DNA of 64,000 nucleotides, from NCBI GenBank assembly GCA_047967505.1, contig CM106538.1. One strand, 5' to 3'. The translations under genes were made by a program, and so were the position numbers. This document shows, piece by piece, positions 10,654-20,562 of this stretch (position 1 is its first letter; each line of letters starts with the position of its first letter). Below the pieces are notes generated by a model that was not told the DNA's origin, did no database searches, and saw nothing but the letters and a program-made list of their open reading frames with translations. This DNA comes from Dipteris shenzhenensis. Taxonomy: Eukaryota; Polypodiophyta; Polypodiopsida; Gleicheniales.

Positions 10654-12648
10654 ATGAATGACGCTGGGAGTGAGCCAGGGGGAACATCGCGCTCTCCGGA
10701 ACGGCCTCGGGAGCCTGCAACTCCAGTATCGGCACGTACAACCCGCGAGGAACGGCATGACAGATATGTGGCTCAACGTGATCTTCTCTTCGGCTTCTTC
10801 ACGGATAGTGATAGTAGTAGCCGCTCTGACACACCTCCGCTGATCCCAGGAGAGGAAGGTCCAGTCGTTTCCGGTGTTCAGGAGGAAGGCGAATCCTCCG
10901 GACGCAGTAGCCCGTTCGATTTAACAAGTACTCCTCCGGAAGACGAAGCGTCACCGTTGCGGAATTCCCCACCACCGAGTCCCAGGAGACGGAGGGGTGG
11001 TGTGCCTGCAGGAAGCGGAGCCCCAGGTCCGTCACCAGATCCCGGTAGGGGAGGTGGAGGCGGAGGCGGGGGTGGAGTTCCGGCGGTAAGTAGCGCGGCT
11101 ATTCCACCACTGGTACCCAGGATGACGGTGAAGTACCCCAAGTTTTCGGGACGGGATAAGGAGGATGCGGATGCACATATACTGTCATTTGAGATGGCAT
11201 GGATGGTGAATACGGCTCCACCAGTGCAGGCGACAGATCTTATGAAGATGGCGACTTTCATCCCGACACTGCAGAAGCAGGCGGCAGTATGGATCGCGCA
11301 ATATGGAGCTACCCATTTCGCCACGTTTGATCTACTGCAGGATGCCTTTTTGCTCCGGTTTCGGGAGGACAAGACCCGTGTTCATGTCCTGGCCAAACTG
11401 GGGAAACTGGAACAGAAGAACCAAGAAGTGGAGGCGTATGCGGCCAGGTTTCGGTCGTTGATCCGCCGCCTCGATGCAGCAACTACCCCGGCAGTCCCCA
11501 TCCAAAATGCTTACTTCATGGAGGGGCTGAATAAAGGATTGAAAAGGTCCCTGGCATCGTTGGATCTGGAAGCCCTTTCATTGGAAGAAGTCGTCCAAGC
11601 AGCGGTGAGGGCGGAACAAGTTCTGTTTACTTCCAAGGGAAGGAAAGGAAAAGTGAAGTATGAGGAGGCTGAGGGAGACTCCGATACCGATACTGAGGAG
11701 GAGTCGGATCAGTCGGATGAGGAGGAGGACAAACGTTCCATGAGGCGGAAGGCTGGAAAAGCGGCAGGGAAGTCATTTCCGGAAGGATCTGCTGCCGGAG
11801 CCAAAAGCCGGGATAGTGGAATAGGGTCCTCTTCAAAAGTTCGCAAGGATACTTGGTGTAATCGGTGCCGGAATGCAGGACACTTAGCAGAGGAATGCGG
11901 TTTGAATGAGCGGTGGTGTGCGATTTGCCAAACAGCGACGCATACCACGGAGATCTGCTGCTATAACGCACGAATAGCCCCGACACCAGCGGTGGCGGCG
12001 GTAGTTGCGGCACCAGCCGCGGTACCAGCCGCACCGGCGAAAAGACCTTGGCGGCCGAGAACGGCTGGAACAGGTGCAGATGAACCAGCAGGGGAACGGA
12101 CGTTCCTATGTTTTTATTGCAATCAACCCGGACATCGAAAGGTAGATTGCGAATTATTCAAGCGCCACAAGGTGGAAAGGGAAGCAACCCGGGGATCCGG
12201 AGAAGGCAAGTCCGCACCAGCAGTGAATGCGGTTCTGATTATCGAATGCGATGATGCCAGTCAGCAACAGGATAGCAAGGAGCCTAGTCCGAAGTCCGAA
12301 GAAGTACCGGAAGTACCGGCGGGTGTCCCTGTTGAAGGCAAAGTGGGAGGAAGTGCGAGCGGAGATGTGCTCGTGGTCACACGATCCCAGGAAAAGGTGC
12401 AGGAATACAAGGCCCAGCAAGAGAAGGGGAGACCTACGGCGTTGGACTGGCAGGCACAACAAAAGGTGCAATCGACGGTCGGTGAATGGGTCCAGGAAAC
12501 CCCAACGGTGTTACCTAGGCCGAGCGCGGAAAAGGCAGTCTCGGTGACAGAAAATGGTGCGAAGGTGGCAAGGCGCCTGCAAGGAGAGCAGCCAGACGCG
12601 ACTTGTCTACCTACCAGTCCGAAGGACAGCCGGCGAGGAGGGTGTTGA
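10654..12648 (+). CDS. gag: gag polyprotein of the Athila-like element
   Basis: This open frame of 664 codons has no internal stop. Residues 1-155 are disordered and rich in S, P, E and G, with a run of glycines near 131-141. Residues about 160-330 form a retrotransposon gag core (KFSGRDKEDADAHI, then AVWIAQYGATHFATFDLLQDAFLLRFRE). Acidic serine-rich sequence follows (344-365), then three CX2CX4HX4C zinc knuckles at residues 402-415, 422-435 and 486-499, separated by an alanine/proline-rich linker. Gag packages the RNA and assembles the particle. The frame overlaps pol by 95 bases, with pol in the +1 frame relative to gag. The start is the first long in-frame ATG, about 85 bases after the PBS-like site. 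Confidence 0.93.
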   Translation: MNDAGSEPGGTSRSPERPREPATPVSARTTREERHDRYVAQRDLLFGFFTDSDSSSRSDTPPLIPGEEGPVVSGVQEEGESSGRSSPFDLTSTPPEDEASPLRNSPPPSPRRRRGGVPAGSGAPGPSPDPGRGGGGGGGGGVPAVSSAAIPPLVPRMTVKYPKFSGRDKEDADAHILSFEMAWMVNTAPPVQATDLMKMATFIPTLQKQAAVWIAQYGATHFATFDLLQDAFLLRFREDKTRVHVLAKLGKLEQKNQEVEAYAARFRSLIRRLDAATTPAVPIQNAYFMEGLNKGLKRSLASLDLEALSLEEVVQAAVRAEQVLFTSKGRKGKVKYEEAEGDSDTDTEEESDQSDEEEDKRSMRRKAGKAAGKSFPEGSAAGAKSRDSGIGSSSKVRKDTWCNRCRNAGHLAEECGLNERWCAICQTATHTTEICCYNARIAPTPAVAAVVAAPAAVPAAPAKRPWRPRTAGTGADEPAGERTFLCFYCNQPGHRKVDCELFKRHKVEREATRGSGEGKSAPAVNAVLIIECDDASQQQDSKEPSPKSEEVPEVPAGVPVEGKVGGSASGDVLVVTRSQEKVQEYKAQQEKGRPTALDWQAQQKVQSTVGEWVQETPTVLPRPSAEKAVSVTENGAKVARRLQGEQPDATCLPTSPKDSRRGGC

Positions 12649-14077
12649 ACCATATGATTTATGGCAGGATTTGCGGAAACAGCAAATACACATGACAATG
12701 GAGCAATTGTTAGCATTGGTACCCAATTTCCGGAGTTCTCTCATCAAACAATTGACGGAACCAGTCAGGGCGATGGAGTCGGAGATGGAAGCGGTAACAA
12801 TGGAAGTGTCGTCAGACGGATCTGCAAAGCCTGAAGCGGAAGAACAGCCTCCTGTTTTTGACGAAGCAGTCCCGGTAATTTCCGTCACACTGGAGAACAG
12901 CCGTGTGGGAGGGGTGTTGCTGGACGGAGGGTCTGGGGTCAACATCCTGTCCGAACAAATGCTGGTGCCATTGGGTATCACAAAATGGGAATCAGCACCC
13001 TTCGCCGTTCGGATGGCAAACCAATGGAGAGTGCAGCCGTTAGGATTGCTCCGTGGATTGAAAATGGAGGTTTGCGGCGTGAAGTTCGAAATCGCTGCGG
13101 TGATTCTCCGGATGGAGGATATTAGCGGGTCATACCCGTTATTGCTCGGAAGACCGTGGTTGCGGCAGGCCCGTGTGAAACAAGACTGGCAATCCGACCG
13201 CATCACCATTCGGAAAGGAAAAAAGAAGCTGAAGCTCTCGGTACATACCAAACAAGGGCTGAGGACACCATTCCGACCGACGATGGCGGAAGGTATCCAT
13301 ATGATGGACGGAATGGGGGTCGAAGAGGAGGATGACTACTTCAGTAGGAATACGGAGTTGGTAAGCTTGTTCGAGGTCGATGTGGTTGCCGTTTTAAAGC
13401 AATATCAGCATCAGATTCCCTCGGCTATGCAGGAGTCATCCAGTTCCACGAAAGAACCAGTCGAAGGGAGTCTACCGGAAGGCACAGGAGACATGCCGGA
13501 CGAAGCGGGAGTGGCGGAGGCGGAAAGAGTTTTCGAGCAGGAACTCCGTCGCTCGCGGAGGGTCAAAGAAGACGAGCTGCTGGATCTTAACCTCGGGACG
13601 GAGGAGGAGCCAAAGAACGTCCGTGTCAGTGCGAAGCTCGATAAAGGATTTCGGGGAAAATTGGAGACATTGCTGAAATCCTTCAAAGACGTGTTCGCCT
13701 GGGACTACACAGATTTGCTCGGCATCGATCCCAAATTCTATCAGCACAGGATCAATCTGCAGAAGGATGCGATACCGGTTCGGCAACAACGGTATAGAAT
13801 GAACCCGAACTATGCCCAGAGGGTGAAGGAGGAGCTGGGCAGGCTGCTAAAGGTCGGGTTTATCTGTCCGGTTGACCGTGCAACGTGGCTTTCGCCAATA
13901 GTGATTGTTCCGAAAAAGAATTTGAAGCTGCGGGTCTGTGTTGACTACAGAAAGCTTAACGCGGCGACAATCACGGATCCGTTTCCATTGCCGTTTAATG
14001 ATACTATGCTGGATACAGTGGCAGGTCACGAGATGTATTCTTTTCTGGATGGCTTCAGTGGGTATAACCAGGTGTAG
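12554..14077 (+). pseudogene. pol: pol part 1: gag-pol linker, protease and start of RT
   Basis: This frame of 507 codons ends at a TAG inside RT. The N-terminal block YDLWQDLRKQQIHMTMEQLL resembles the segment before protease in plant Tat/Athila elements. The aspartic protease box LLDGGSGVNIL is near residues 122-132 and its second conserved part YPLLLGRPWLRQ is near 195. RT starts around residue 405 (RQQRYRMNP) and includes VCVDYRKLN near 460 and the palm strand SFLDGFSGYN just before the stop. The stop at 14075-14077 sits where this family normally has a basic or small residue and the frame continues directly, so a point mutation is the simplest explanation. Readthrough cannot be excluded. 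Confidence 0.92.
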
Positions 14078-16120
14078 ATGGCACCAGAAGATCGAGAGAA
14101 AACAGCCTTCATCACGGAGTGGGGAGCCTTTGTTTTCCTAGTGATGGCATTTGGGCTAAAGAATGCTCCGGCAACATTTCAACGCATGGTCCAAGAAATA
14201 TTTCATGATTATCTACTAATCTTTATGCAGGTATTTCTGGACGATTTCAGTGTTTTTGGGAGTCGCGAGCAGCACCTTGAGCATCTGAAGAAATGCTTAA
14301 CCCGGTGTAGGGAGGCACGGTTGTGTCTGAACCCTATGAAATGTGCATTCGCCGTGGGCAGCGGTATGCTGCTGGGTTGCATTGTCTCGGCGGAAGGCAT
14401 TGCGGTAGATCCGGCGAAGGTCGAAGCGATTCGGCAGGCAAAGGTTCCTGGCAACGGTAAGCAGCTCGGGAGATTCCTAGGGCAGGTTAAATGGCACAGC
14501 CGAATGCTGCGGTATCTGGCGGATGTGGCGACACCACTGTATGACCAACTCAACAAAGTACCGGTAGTCTGGTCTCCTGCTTGTGACTTAGCTTTTCGAC
14601 GGCTCAAACTGATGTTGGCGACAGCACCGGTGGTTCAGCCGCCAGATTGGACGAAGATGTTTCATGTCTTCGTGGATGCCTCGGACGTGGCTATTGGTAG
14701 TGTCCTCATGCAGGAAGCGACAAGCAAGTGGTTCCGACCGGTGTATTATGCAAGTCGCAGGTTGTCAAAAGCCGAACGGAATTACTCTACGACGGAGCGG
14801 GAAGCATTGGGGATGATTTATTCCGTAACAAAGTTTCGTCACTACCTGTTGGGGAATCGGTTCACGTTTCATGTGGATCATTCCGCCTTGTTGTATTTGG
14901 TACACAAGCCCGAGCTCACTGGAAAGTTGGCCCGGTGGATGCTGCTTTTACAGGAGTTCGACTTCACGGTGGTCCATCGACCAGGAAGTACACATGCCGT
15001 AGCGGATTACCTTTCGCGGTTGGAATCTGGCGAAGACCCGATGGGTGTGGAAGACGATTTTCTGGATGCCCAGCTGTTCGAACTGGAGGCGGTGGTACCG
15101 GCAGCTCCAAAGACGTGGTACGACGACATGTTTCACTTTGTCGACACGGGCCAGATGCGCGACGGAATGTCGCGAGACCAGCGGAAACGGCTCGCGCTCA
15201 AGAGCAGAGACTTCCGGATCATTGCTGACCAATTGTATAAGCAGGGGCTAGATGGTGTGTTGCGACGGTGTGTGTACCCACATGAGCAGGAGGTCATCCT
15301 GGAAGAGGCTCACCAAGGAATCAGCGGTGGACACTTCGCAGGAGAAGTAACCGGACGGAAGGTACTCCAAGGAGGTCTGTGGTGGCCAACATTAATGGGG
15401 GATGCACATAGGTTCGTCAAAAGATGCAATGTGTGCCAGAGGTTGGGCCAGCCATCAGGTCGGGACCGGATGCCGCATAATCCCATACTGGCCCTCGAAC
15501 CGTTCATGAAGTGGGGGCTGGACTTTGTAGGTCCGTTTTCGCCGCCGGCGCGGAGGACAGGTAACCGGTATATCCTGGTGGCGACGGATTACTGTACCAA
15601 ATGGGTGGAGGCCAGAGCACTGAAGGATAATTCGGCAAAGGCTGTGGCCAGATTCCTTTATGAAGCCATTATGACACGGTACAGATGTCCGGTTGAGCTC
15701 GTCACGGATCAAGGTGGGCATTTCCTTAATGCGGTGTTACGGGAACTGGTTACCCGGCACCTAATCATTCATAAGAAGTCCACAGTGTATTACCCTCAGG
15801 CAAACGGACAGGCGGAGTCCTCGAATAAGGTGTTGCTAGTCATTCTGAAAAAGCTGGTCAATGAAAATCGGACAGATTGGGATGAAAAACTTTACTCCGC
15901 ATTATGGGCGTTCCGGACTTCCTATAAGGTTGCGACGGGGTTCACGCCATTCAAGTTGGTTTACGGAGTTGAAGCAGTGGTCCCCATGGAATTCCTAGTA
16001 CCGAGTCTGCGGATTGCAGCGGCAGAGAAATTGGGCTGGGATGAGTCCGTAGACCGGAGGATTGAACAGCTGGATCGGCTGGGTGAGGAGCGGTCAACAG
16101 TGCGTATCTTGCACAGGTAG
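14078..16120 (+). pseudogene. pol: pol part 2: RT palm, RNase H and integrase
   Basis: This is the same frame as part 1, with no gap. It carries the RT catalytic box FLDDFSVFG (residues about 53-61) and RNase H with VFVDASDVAIGSVLMQ (about 197) and TEREALGMIYSV. The integrase zinc finger is H...H...CNVCQ (about 410-455). The integrase core has its three acidic residues in WGLDFVGP (about 480), VTDQGGHF (about 541) and NGQAESSNK (about 577). It ends at TAG 16118-16120. The expected integrase C-terminal module continues in the -1 frame from about 16102, so an indel lies near 16090-16115. I saw no classical slippery heptamer there. Confidence 0.93.
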
Positions 16121-19100
16121 TCCAGGACAGACGAAAGATCTGGGTGGACCGTCATTCAAAGAAGAAGACCTTCAAACGGAGAGATGCCGTGATATTGTTT
16201 AACACTCGGATGGGTCCGCATCCGGGTAAGCTGAAGTTACGGTGGGGAGGTCCGTATTGGGTGGTGGAGCGTTATGGTGACGGCACGTTCCGATTAGGAA
16301 CACTACAGGGGGAGCTGTTGCAGAAGCCGGTAAATGGATTTCGTCTCCGACCATATACAGGGCCCATGCCACCTTACCCATTTCCGGAGAAACCACCTGT
16401 GATGATCATTTCCAATGCATTTGTAGCCATTTCGGTGGAGAAACCGATGATGGGGGCTATTAGTACGCACGTGTGGTCTCACTCACTTTATTCCGAGAAA
16501 CGGTGGGAGCAAAGCCTCGTGTTGCGGAGCGCGGACGCCGCCATGCAATCTACTGAATCTTCGAAGTGGGGCTTTTATCAAGATGATGGGACACTTGATC
16601 GTTGCATGCAAACAAGGAGTTCACCAGGGCATCCAAAAGGCAATTTGGAAGCAAAAGGTGGCTTATTTCCAACTCTTTGTTTTCCAGAACTCTTCTCCCT
16701 CGCATCCCAGCTTCTCGCCGCTATGGTGGTCTTCCATCTGATCAATCCGTTACCTGTTGGGGATGAGGCTGTGCAGTCTTGGCTGACACGAACTCGTCTG
16801 GTGGAGTTCGCGGGTTTGCCATGGGCTACGACACCAGTTCATCCATTGGCGCAAGATATCTTGGCGCATCTTGCATGCGGGCGCAAGGTCGTGGTGTATG
16901 GAAAGACTTTCACCTTGTGCAAGGAGCTGGTAGCGGCCCGGTTGCACTTGCCGGTGGATGGTCCATGCAAAGTCACGAAGCTTACCAGCAGTGCCATGGA
17001 GGCAGCTCTCGGCGCAGGTTGCAAGGGGGAGTACAACATGAAGAAGCTGGATGCTTCGACGAAGACATGCTACAAGTTTATTGCGGAGGCCCTCTGGCAG
17101 AAGGTGAAAGCAGAGCTACTGGGACAGACCCAGTTTACCTATTTCCAGAGGGCGGAGCAAGGGAAACCGGTTCCCTGGGCGAAGCTGCTGGCGGACAGAA
17201 TTCTGGAGGTGGCCAAGAAGCTCTTGAAGCCAATGGCAACTTCCCGGATGGGGCAGGTCTTATTTCTTTTGTTCGGACCAGATGCGGAACCGGTAGTCCC
17301 AGGGTCGTATGTGGAGGTGGAGGAGTCCACAGACGATGGTTCGGACAAGGAGTCCAAGGAGGTGGAACCAGCGAGATCAACAACGGAGGGAGCTCTGACG
17401 CTGATGCCAAGGAACCAGGTGACTCCGGTAGTACCTGCGGTGGAGGTTACGGCGGTGGTACCTGCGGTGGTGGTCCCGGCAGAAGTTCCACAGGGCAGCC
17501 AGAGGAGTAGGCCCGCGGTCTCAGCAACATCGAGCCGCATGGCCAGTTTATTGAAAAGAAAGTTGGCTCTCGTGCCGGAAGGAGCAATGTTGAAGAAAAC
17601 CCGCCCGGAAGCGGAGGCCTTGCAAGGGGAAAGCTCAGTCCACACTCGGGAGGACAGTTCGGGGAGACAGGCAGGTCAGGAGGCAACCCGTGTAGTCCCA
17701 AGGGGGAGTGGTGAGCTGCAGCTATCTCCGCCGGTGGAGACCTATGATCTGGTCACGGCACGACGGTTGGCGGAGCGCTTGCTCCAATGTTTTCAGAAGG
17801 GGCAGCTGGAGGAGAATGAGGCGAGGTTGCGCCAGGAAAATGCCAGGCTGCTCGAACGCAATCAACAGCTGCAGGAGCAGTTGGTACGACTCCAACAGAT
17901 GGATGCACGGCGACAGCAGGATATGGAGGACGCAAGGACGGCGATTGTCGCCCAAACTCAAGAACACCTGTGGCTGACGGAACAATTGACGGAGAAGGCT
18001 ACAACTGCGACCGCCAGGGTGCAGTTGTTGGAAGCGGAAGTGATGGCGTACCGGCAACCCTCTAGCTCTACACGCATGCTGGACGAGGCACTTTTGTTGG
18101 ATTTATCGGAAGCCTTCGTCGCAGAGATGCAGGGTATTTTTCTTGATCATCAACATCAATTGCGAGTAGAGCTGGAGCGGGCTTGCAGGCCTCTCGACCG
18201 ACGGTTGGCCCGGAGGGATGAGGATGATCCGGCGGGAGGGGGCGCAGGAACCGCATTTTTACCACCAGTACCGGTGACGGAGACTGCGGCACAACCGGAG
18301 GGTGGAAGTTCTACGTCGGCAAATACTCTCGGGAAGCAGACAGCGGCGGGACCGGTGGATTCTTCCGAAGGCTATGTCAAACGGATCGCCGAGCTGGAAG
18401 AAGCCCTCCGAAGAGCGAAGGCCAGAGGAAAAAGACCCGAGACCGCGATGAAGCCACGACCCCAAGCAAACGCAGCAGCCGCTTTTGTGGCAGCTTTTCC
18501 GGAGCCAGCGGACGGGGAATCCTTGGACGCAAGGCATTTTTTGCAGCTGAAAGAACACGTCGCGGTGGTGCAACAGCAGTGTGACGATGCCAGATCCCAG
18601 CTGTTGGCACTCAAGCTCGCCCGGAAAGAAGAGCACCAGCAACATGAAGTTGAGGTGAAGAGCCTCATGGCCGATTTGCTGAAGATCAGAGCTACTACGA
18701 CAGAACAATCAACAGGTGCCCAAACCAAGGAATTGGGGCAGGTAATGAAACGACTGGATGGTGTGGCGCAGAAAGCAGATCGCACTATGCAGGTAACCGA
18801 TCTCCAACTCGCTCTATCTGAGAAGACCCGACTGCATGAAGAGGCGCTACAACAGCTGCGGAGAACGAGTCATGTTGAGAGAGCAGCTCTGTTGGTCGAC
18901 CTGCGGACAGCATGCCGCTATATTCATCGGATGGCGGCAGTAGCTCAGCAGGCGGGGGCGACGGCACCACCTTTCTATGGACAGCTCCAAATTTTTGTGG
19001 ATGCCCATGCTCTCAACCCGCAGCAGCTACCTTTACTTCGACCGGCGCAAGCGGCTCCGGCAGTACAAGTACCAGCGCCGGCGGCTCCAGCAGTTCCGAC

Positions 19101-19179
19101 GGCGGCAGCGCCAGCAGTTCCGACAGCGGCAGCAGCGGCGGTGGACGATGACGGTGGCGATGTCGAGGATGAACCATAG
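16105..19179 (+). CDS. integrase tail fused to a large third reading frame (coiled-coil, env-position protein)
   Basis: This open frame runs without a stop to 19179. Residue numbers here count from 16144. Residues 1-73 are the integrase C-terminal GPY module (KKKTFKRRDAVILFN, then KLKLRWGGPYWVVERYG). About 930 further residues have no family I recognise. They include a hydrophobic stretch at 174-201 (LFPTLCFPELFSLASQLLAAMV) and a globular part at 200-385 with CGRKVVVYGKTFTLCKELV, which loosely recalls the plant transposon domain of Athila-like proteins. Low-complexity V/P/A/E sequence follows. Strong heptad coiled coils lie at about 537-634, 740-763 and 796-938, and the end is A/P repeats with an acidic tail. 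The position matches the env-like frame of Athila elements. No intervening stop separates it from integrase. Confidence 0.85.
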   Translation, partial: YLAQVVQDRRKIWVDRHSKKKTFKRRDAVILFNTRMGPHPGKLKLRWGGPYWVVERYGDGTFRLGTLQGELLQKPVNGFRLRPYTGPMPPYPFPEKPPVMIISNAFVAISVEKPMMGAISTHVWSHSLYSEKRWEQSLVLRSADAAMQSTESSKWGFYQDDGTLDRCMQTRSSPGHPKGNLEAKGGLFPTLCFPELFSLASQLLAAMVVFHLINPLPVGDEAVQSWLTRTRLVEFAGLPWATTPVHPLAQDILAHLACGRKVVVYGKTFTLCKELVAARLHLPVDGPCKVTKLTSSAMEAALGAGCKGEYNMKKLDASTKTCYKFIAEALWQKVKAELLGQTQFTYFQRAEQGKPVPWAKLLADRILEVAKKLLKPMATSRMGQVLFLLFGPDAEPVVPGSYVEVEESTDDGSDKESKEVEPARSTTEGALTLMPRNQVTPVVPAVEVTAVVPAVVVPAEVPQGSQRSRPAVSATSSRMASLLKRKLALVPEGAMLKKTRPEAEALQGESSVHTREDSSGRQAGQEATRVVPRGSGELQLSPPVETYDLVTARRLAERLLQCFQKGQLEENEARLRQENARLLERNQQLQEQLVRLQQMDARRQQDMEDARTAIVAQTQEHLWLTEQLTEKATTATARVQLLEAEVMAYRQPSSSTRMLDEALLLDLSEAFVAEMQGIFLDHQHQLRVELERACRPLDRRLARRDEDDPAGGGAGTAFLPPVPVTETAAQPEGGSSTSANTLGKQTAAGPVDSSEGYVKRIAELEEALRRAKARGKRPETAMKPRPQANAAAAFVAAFPEPADGESLDARHFLQLKEHVAVVQQQCDDARSQLLALKLARKEEHQQHEVEVKSLMADLLKIRATTTEQSTGAQTKELGQVMKRLDGVAQKADRTMQVTDLQLALSEKTRLHEEALQQLRRTSHVERAALLVDLRTACRYIHRMAAVAQQAGATAPPFYGQLQIFVDAHALNPQQLPLLRPAQAAPAVQVPAPAAPAVPTAAAPAVPTAAAAAVDDDGGDVEDEP

Positions 19180-19236
19180 CGGAGAACCGGTGGGTTCGGA
19201 TGCGGATCCGGAATCCGATTCACCGGGAGTGCCAAG

Positions 19237-19742
19237 TGTTAAGGAAAAAAGCAGCGATAGCAAAGAGGAACTAGGGGGGGAGTCCTTAGATCATTAGTCC
19301 TTAGATTATTATCATTAATACGTTGTATCTAGTTTATAGTGAGATATGAAAAGACGGAAGTTCTAGGACTAGGCGGAGAACTGAATAGGCACGGTAACTG
19401 TCATGGCAACCGTCACGGCAACCGTGAAGGAGTTATGTGTGCCGGTTAGATAAGAGAGAAGAGAGCGATCATTCAGAAGGATCATTGGGGCTCATTGGGG
19501 ATCATTGGTGAGGATCGGAGCAAGGATCAGTGCTATGTATCAGAGAGTACGGTGTTGTACTGCTCGGAGAAATGTAATACAGAGATTCTATTGCATCTAC
19601 CTTGTTGTTTTATCATGAATGATTCTGTCGATCACCGTTCTACTCTATGAATTTTCATACGCAGTTCTGAAGTACGATTACGCATGTAAATCTGTCGCAG
19701 TAGTGCGTTTCGAGTTAGTCTTCAGAGTAGAGAGGGCTAACA
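19237..19742 (+). repeat. 3' LTR of the Athila-like element
   Basis: This is 506 bp, the same length as the 5' copy, with four differences by eye (about 0.8 percent). It starts directly after GAGTGCCAAG; the preceding bases are not a good polypurine tract, which is unusual. It is followed by CCGAG, the right copy of the target duplication. Confidence 0.97.
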
Positions 19743-19830
19743 CCGAGGAAGTTGAAACTTAGATATGAGGGTCCATTCTACATTGTCGAGGATTTGAAGC
19801 AAGGCACATTCTGGGATGGAGGATGGCAAT
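19743..19830 (+). pseudogene. older gypsy integrase tail, right half of the insertion site
   Basis: Once one CCGAG copy is discounted, the frame open at 10041 continues here with LKLRYEGPFYIVEDLKQGTFW, the GPY/F core of gypsy integrases. The older element decays beyond 19830. This proves that the Athila-like element inserted inside a pre-existing gypsy copy. Confidence 0.88.
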
Positions 19831-20280
19831 GGTGATGGCAGAGATAGAGATGAGGTTCAGGCTCTTAGAGTCAAGTATGGAGTAATTAATTACTAAGGTC
19901 AAAGCATGTCCATATGATGACTATAAGCACATGCAAGTTAGTGGTAGTGAGTAGGGGGATCCCAAAGACAAGGAGACATGCCCAATGAGAAGACAAAGAC
20001 ATAGTCTAGAGCTTTAATGTAATGTAATGGAACAATCAAGGCCAAGAAGCCTCGAGGTGACTACTACAAAGCTAAAAGATAGTGAGTAGAATTCCAACAT
20101 CTTAAGGAGACCTAGGAAGAAGACCCTTACAATCATCTCTAGAGTCAAATCAAGGTGATGGGATGAGCTCCACTAATAAAAGCATGGGAGGCATTCATAA
20201 ACAGGAATGTAACCTTGACTATGATTGAGATTTTGCAATTATCTACTCACTATTGGGAATAATTTTCAAATTAGCATATT
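19831..20280. other. no gene recognised
   Basis: The stretch is decayed sequence downstream of the older gypsy integrase tail. I see no open frame with motifs. It probably contains the remainder of the older element. Confidence 0.4.
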
Positions 20281-20549
20281 CTTGATGTCCTTTTCTGCAA
20301 CCAGCAGCTCCACCAGAGCTGGAGATTGGTCTAACAATATTGTTTCTTCATTGGAATATTTCTCTTCTATAGCCAAGCACTCTTGCAAGTAAGCATGAAG
20401 CTGCCCAATCTTTCGAACATTTGGTCTTCGTACCTAAAGTCAAGCATAAAGTTTCAAATAATCTTTTAGTATCCATCAATACATTATTGAAAACTTTATT
20501 ACATCTTTGAGTCTAGATTATCCATAGAATTGTGCTCGATATCTCAACA
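20281..20549 (-). repeat. 3' LTR (partial) of a minus-strand copia element
   Basis: On the minus strand TGTTGAGATATCGAGC starts at 20549, immediately after a polypurine tract. That is the normal start of a copia 3' LTR. The other end was not determined because no second LTR copy is in the window. Confidence 0.55.
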
Positions 20550-20562
20550 CTCCCCCTCGAGC
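20550..20562 (-). promoter_or_regulatory. polypurine tract of the minus-strand copia element
   Basis: On the minus strand the run GAGGGGGAG precedes the LTR start TGTTGAG. It follows the pol stop codon closely, as usual for copia elements. Confidence 0.75.

Larger units (their letters stand above)
10037..19747 (+). mobile_element. near-complete Athila-like Ty3/gypsy retrotransposon with target-site duplication
   Basis: The element spans 10042-19742 (9701 bp) between CCGAG duplications at 10037-10041 and 19743-19747. Its LTRs are 506 bp each, begin TGTTA, end TAACA and differ at 4 positions by eye. The order is LTR, PBS-like site, gag, protease, RT, RNase H, integrase, third reading frame, LTR. 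The protease DGGSG box, the RT signatures MAPEDREKT and FLDDFSVFG, and the RNase H and integrase type match the plant Athila/Tat branch. It is non-autonomous as it stands: pol has a stop at 14075-14077 and a frame change near 16090-16115. The coding part is clearly richer in G+C than its surroundings, which also suggests a recent arrival. Confidence 0.97.

Noticed and set aside
11627-13251. Long minus-strand frames opposite gag and pol of the Athila-like element
   Set aside because: They are antisense shadows of well-supported sense frames and contain no domain.
16085-16120. Programmed -1 frameshift between integrase core and tail
   Set aside because: No slippery heptamer or obvious downstream structure was seen, and a simple indel explains it; kept only as a question for sibling copies.
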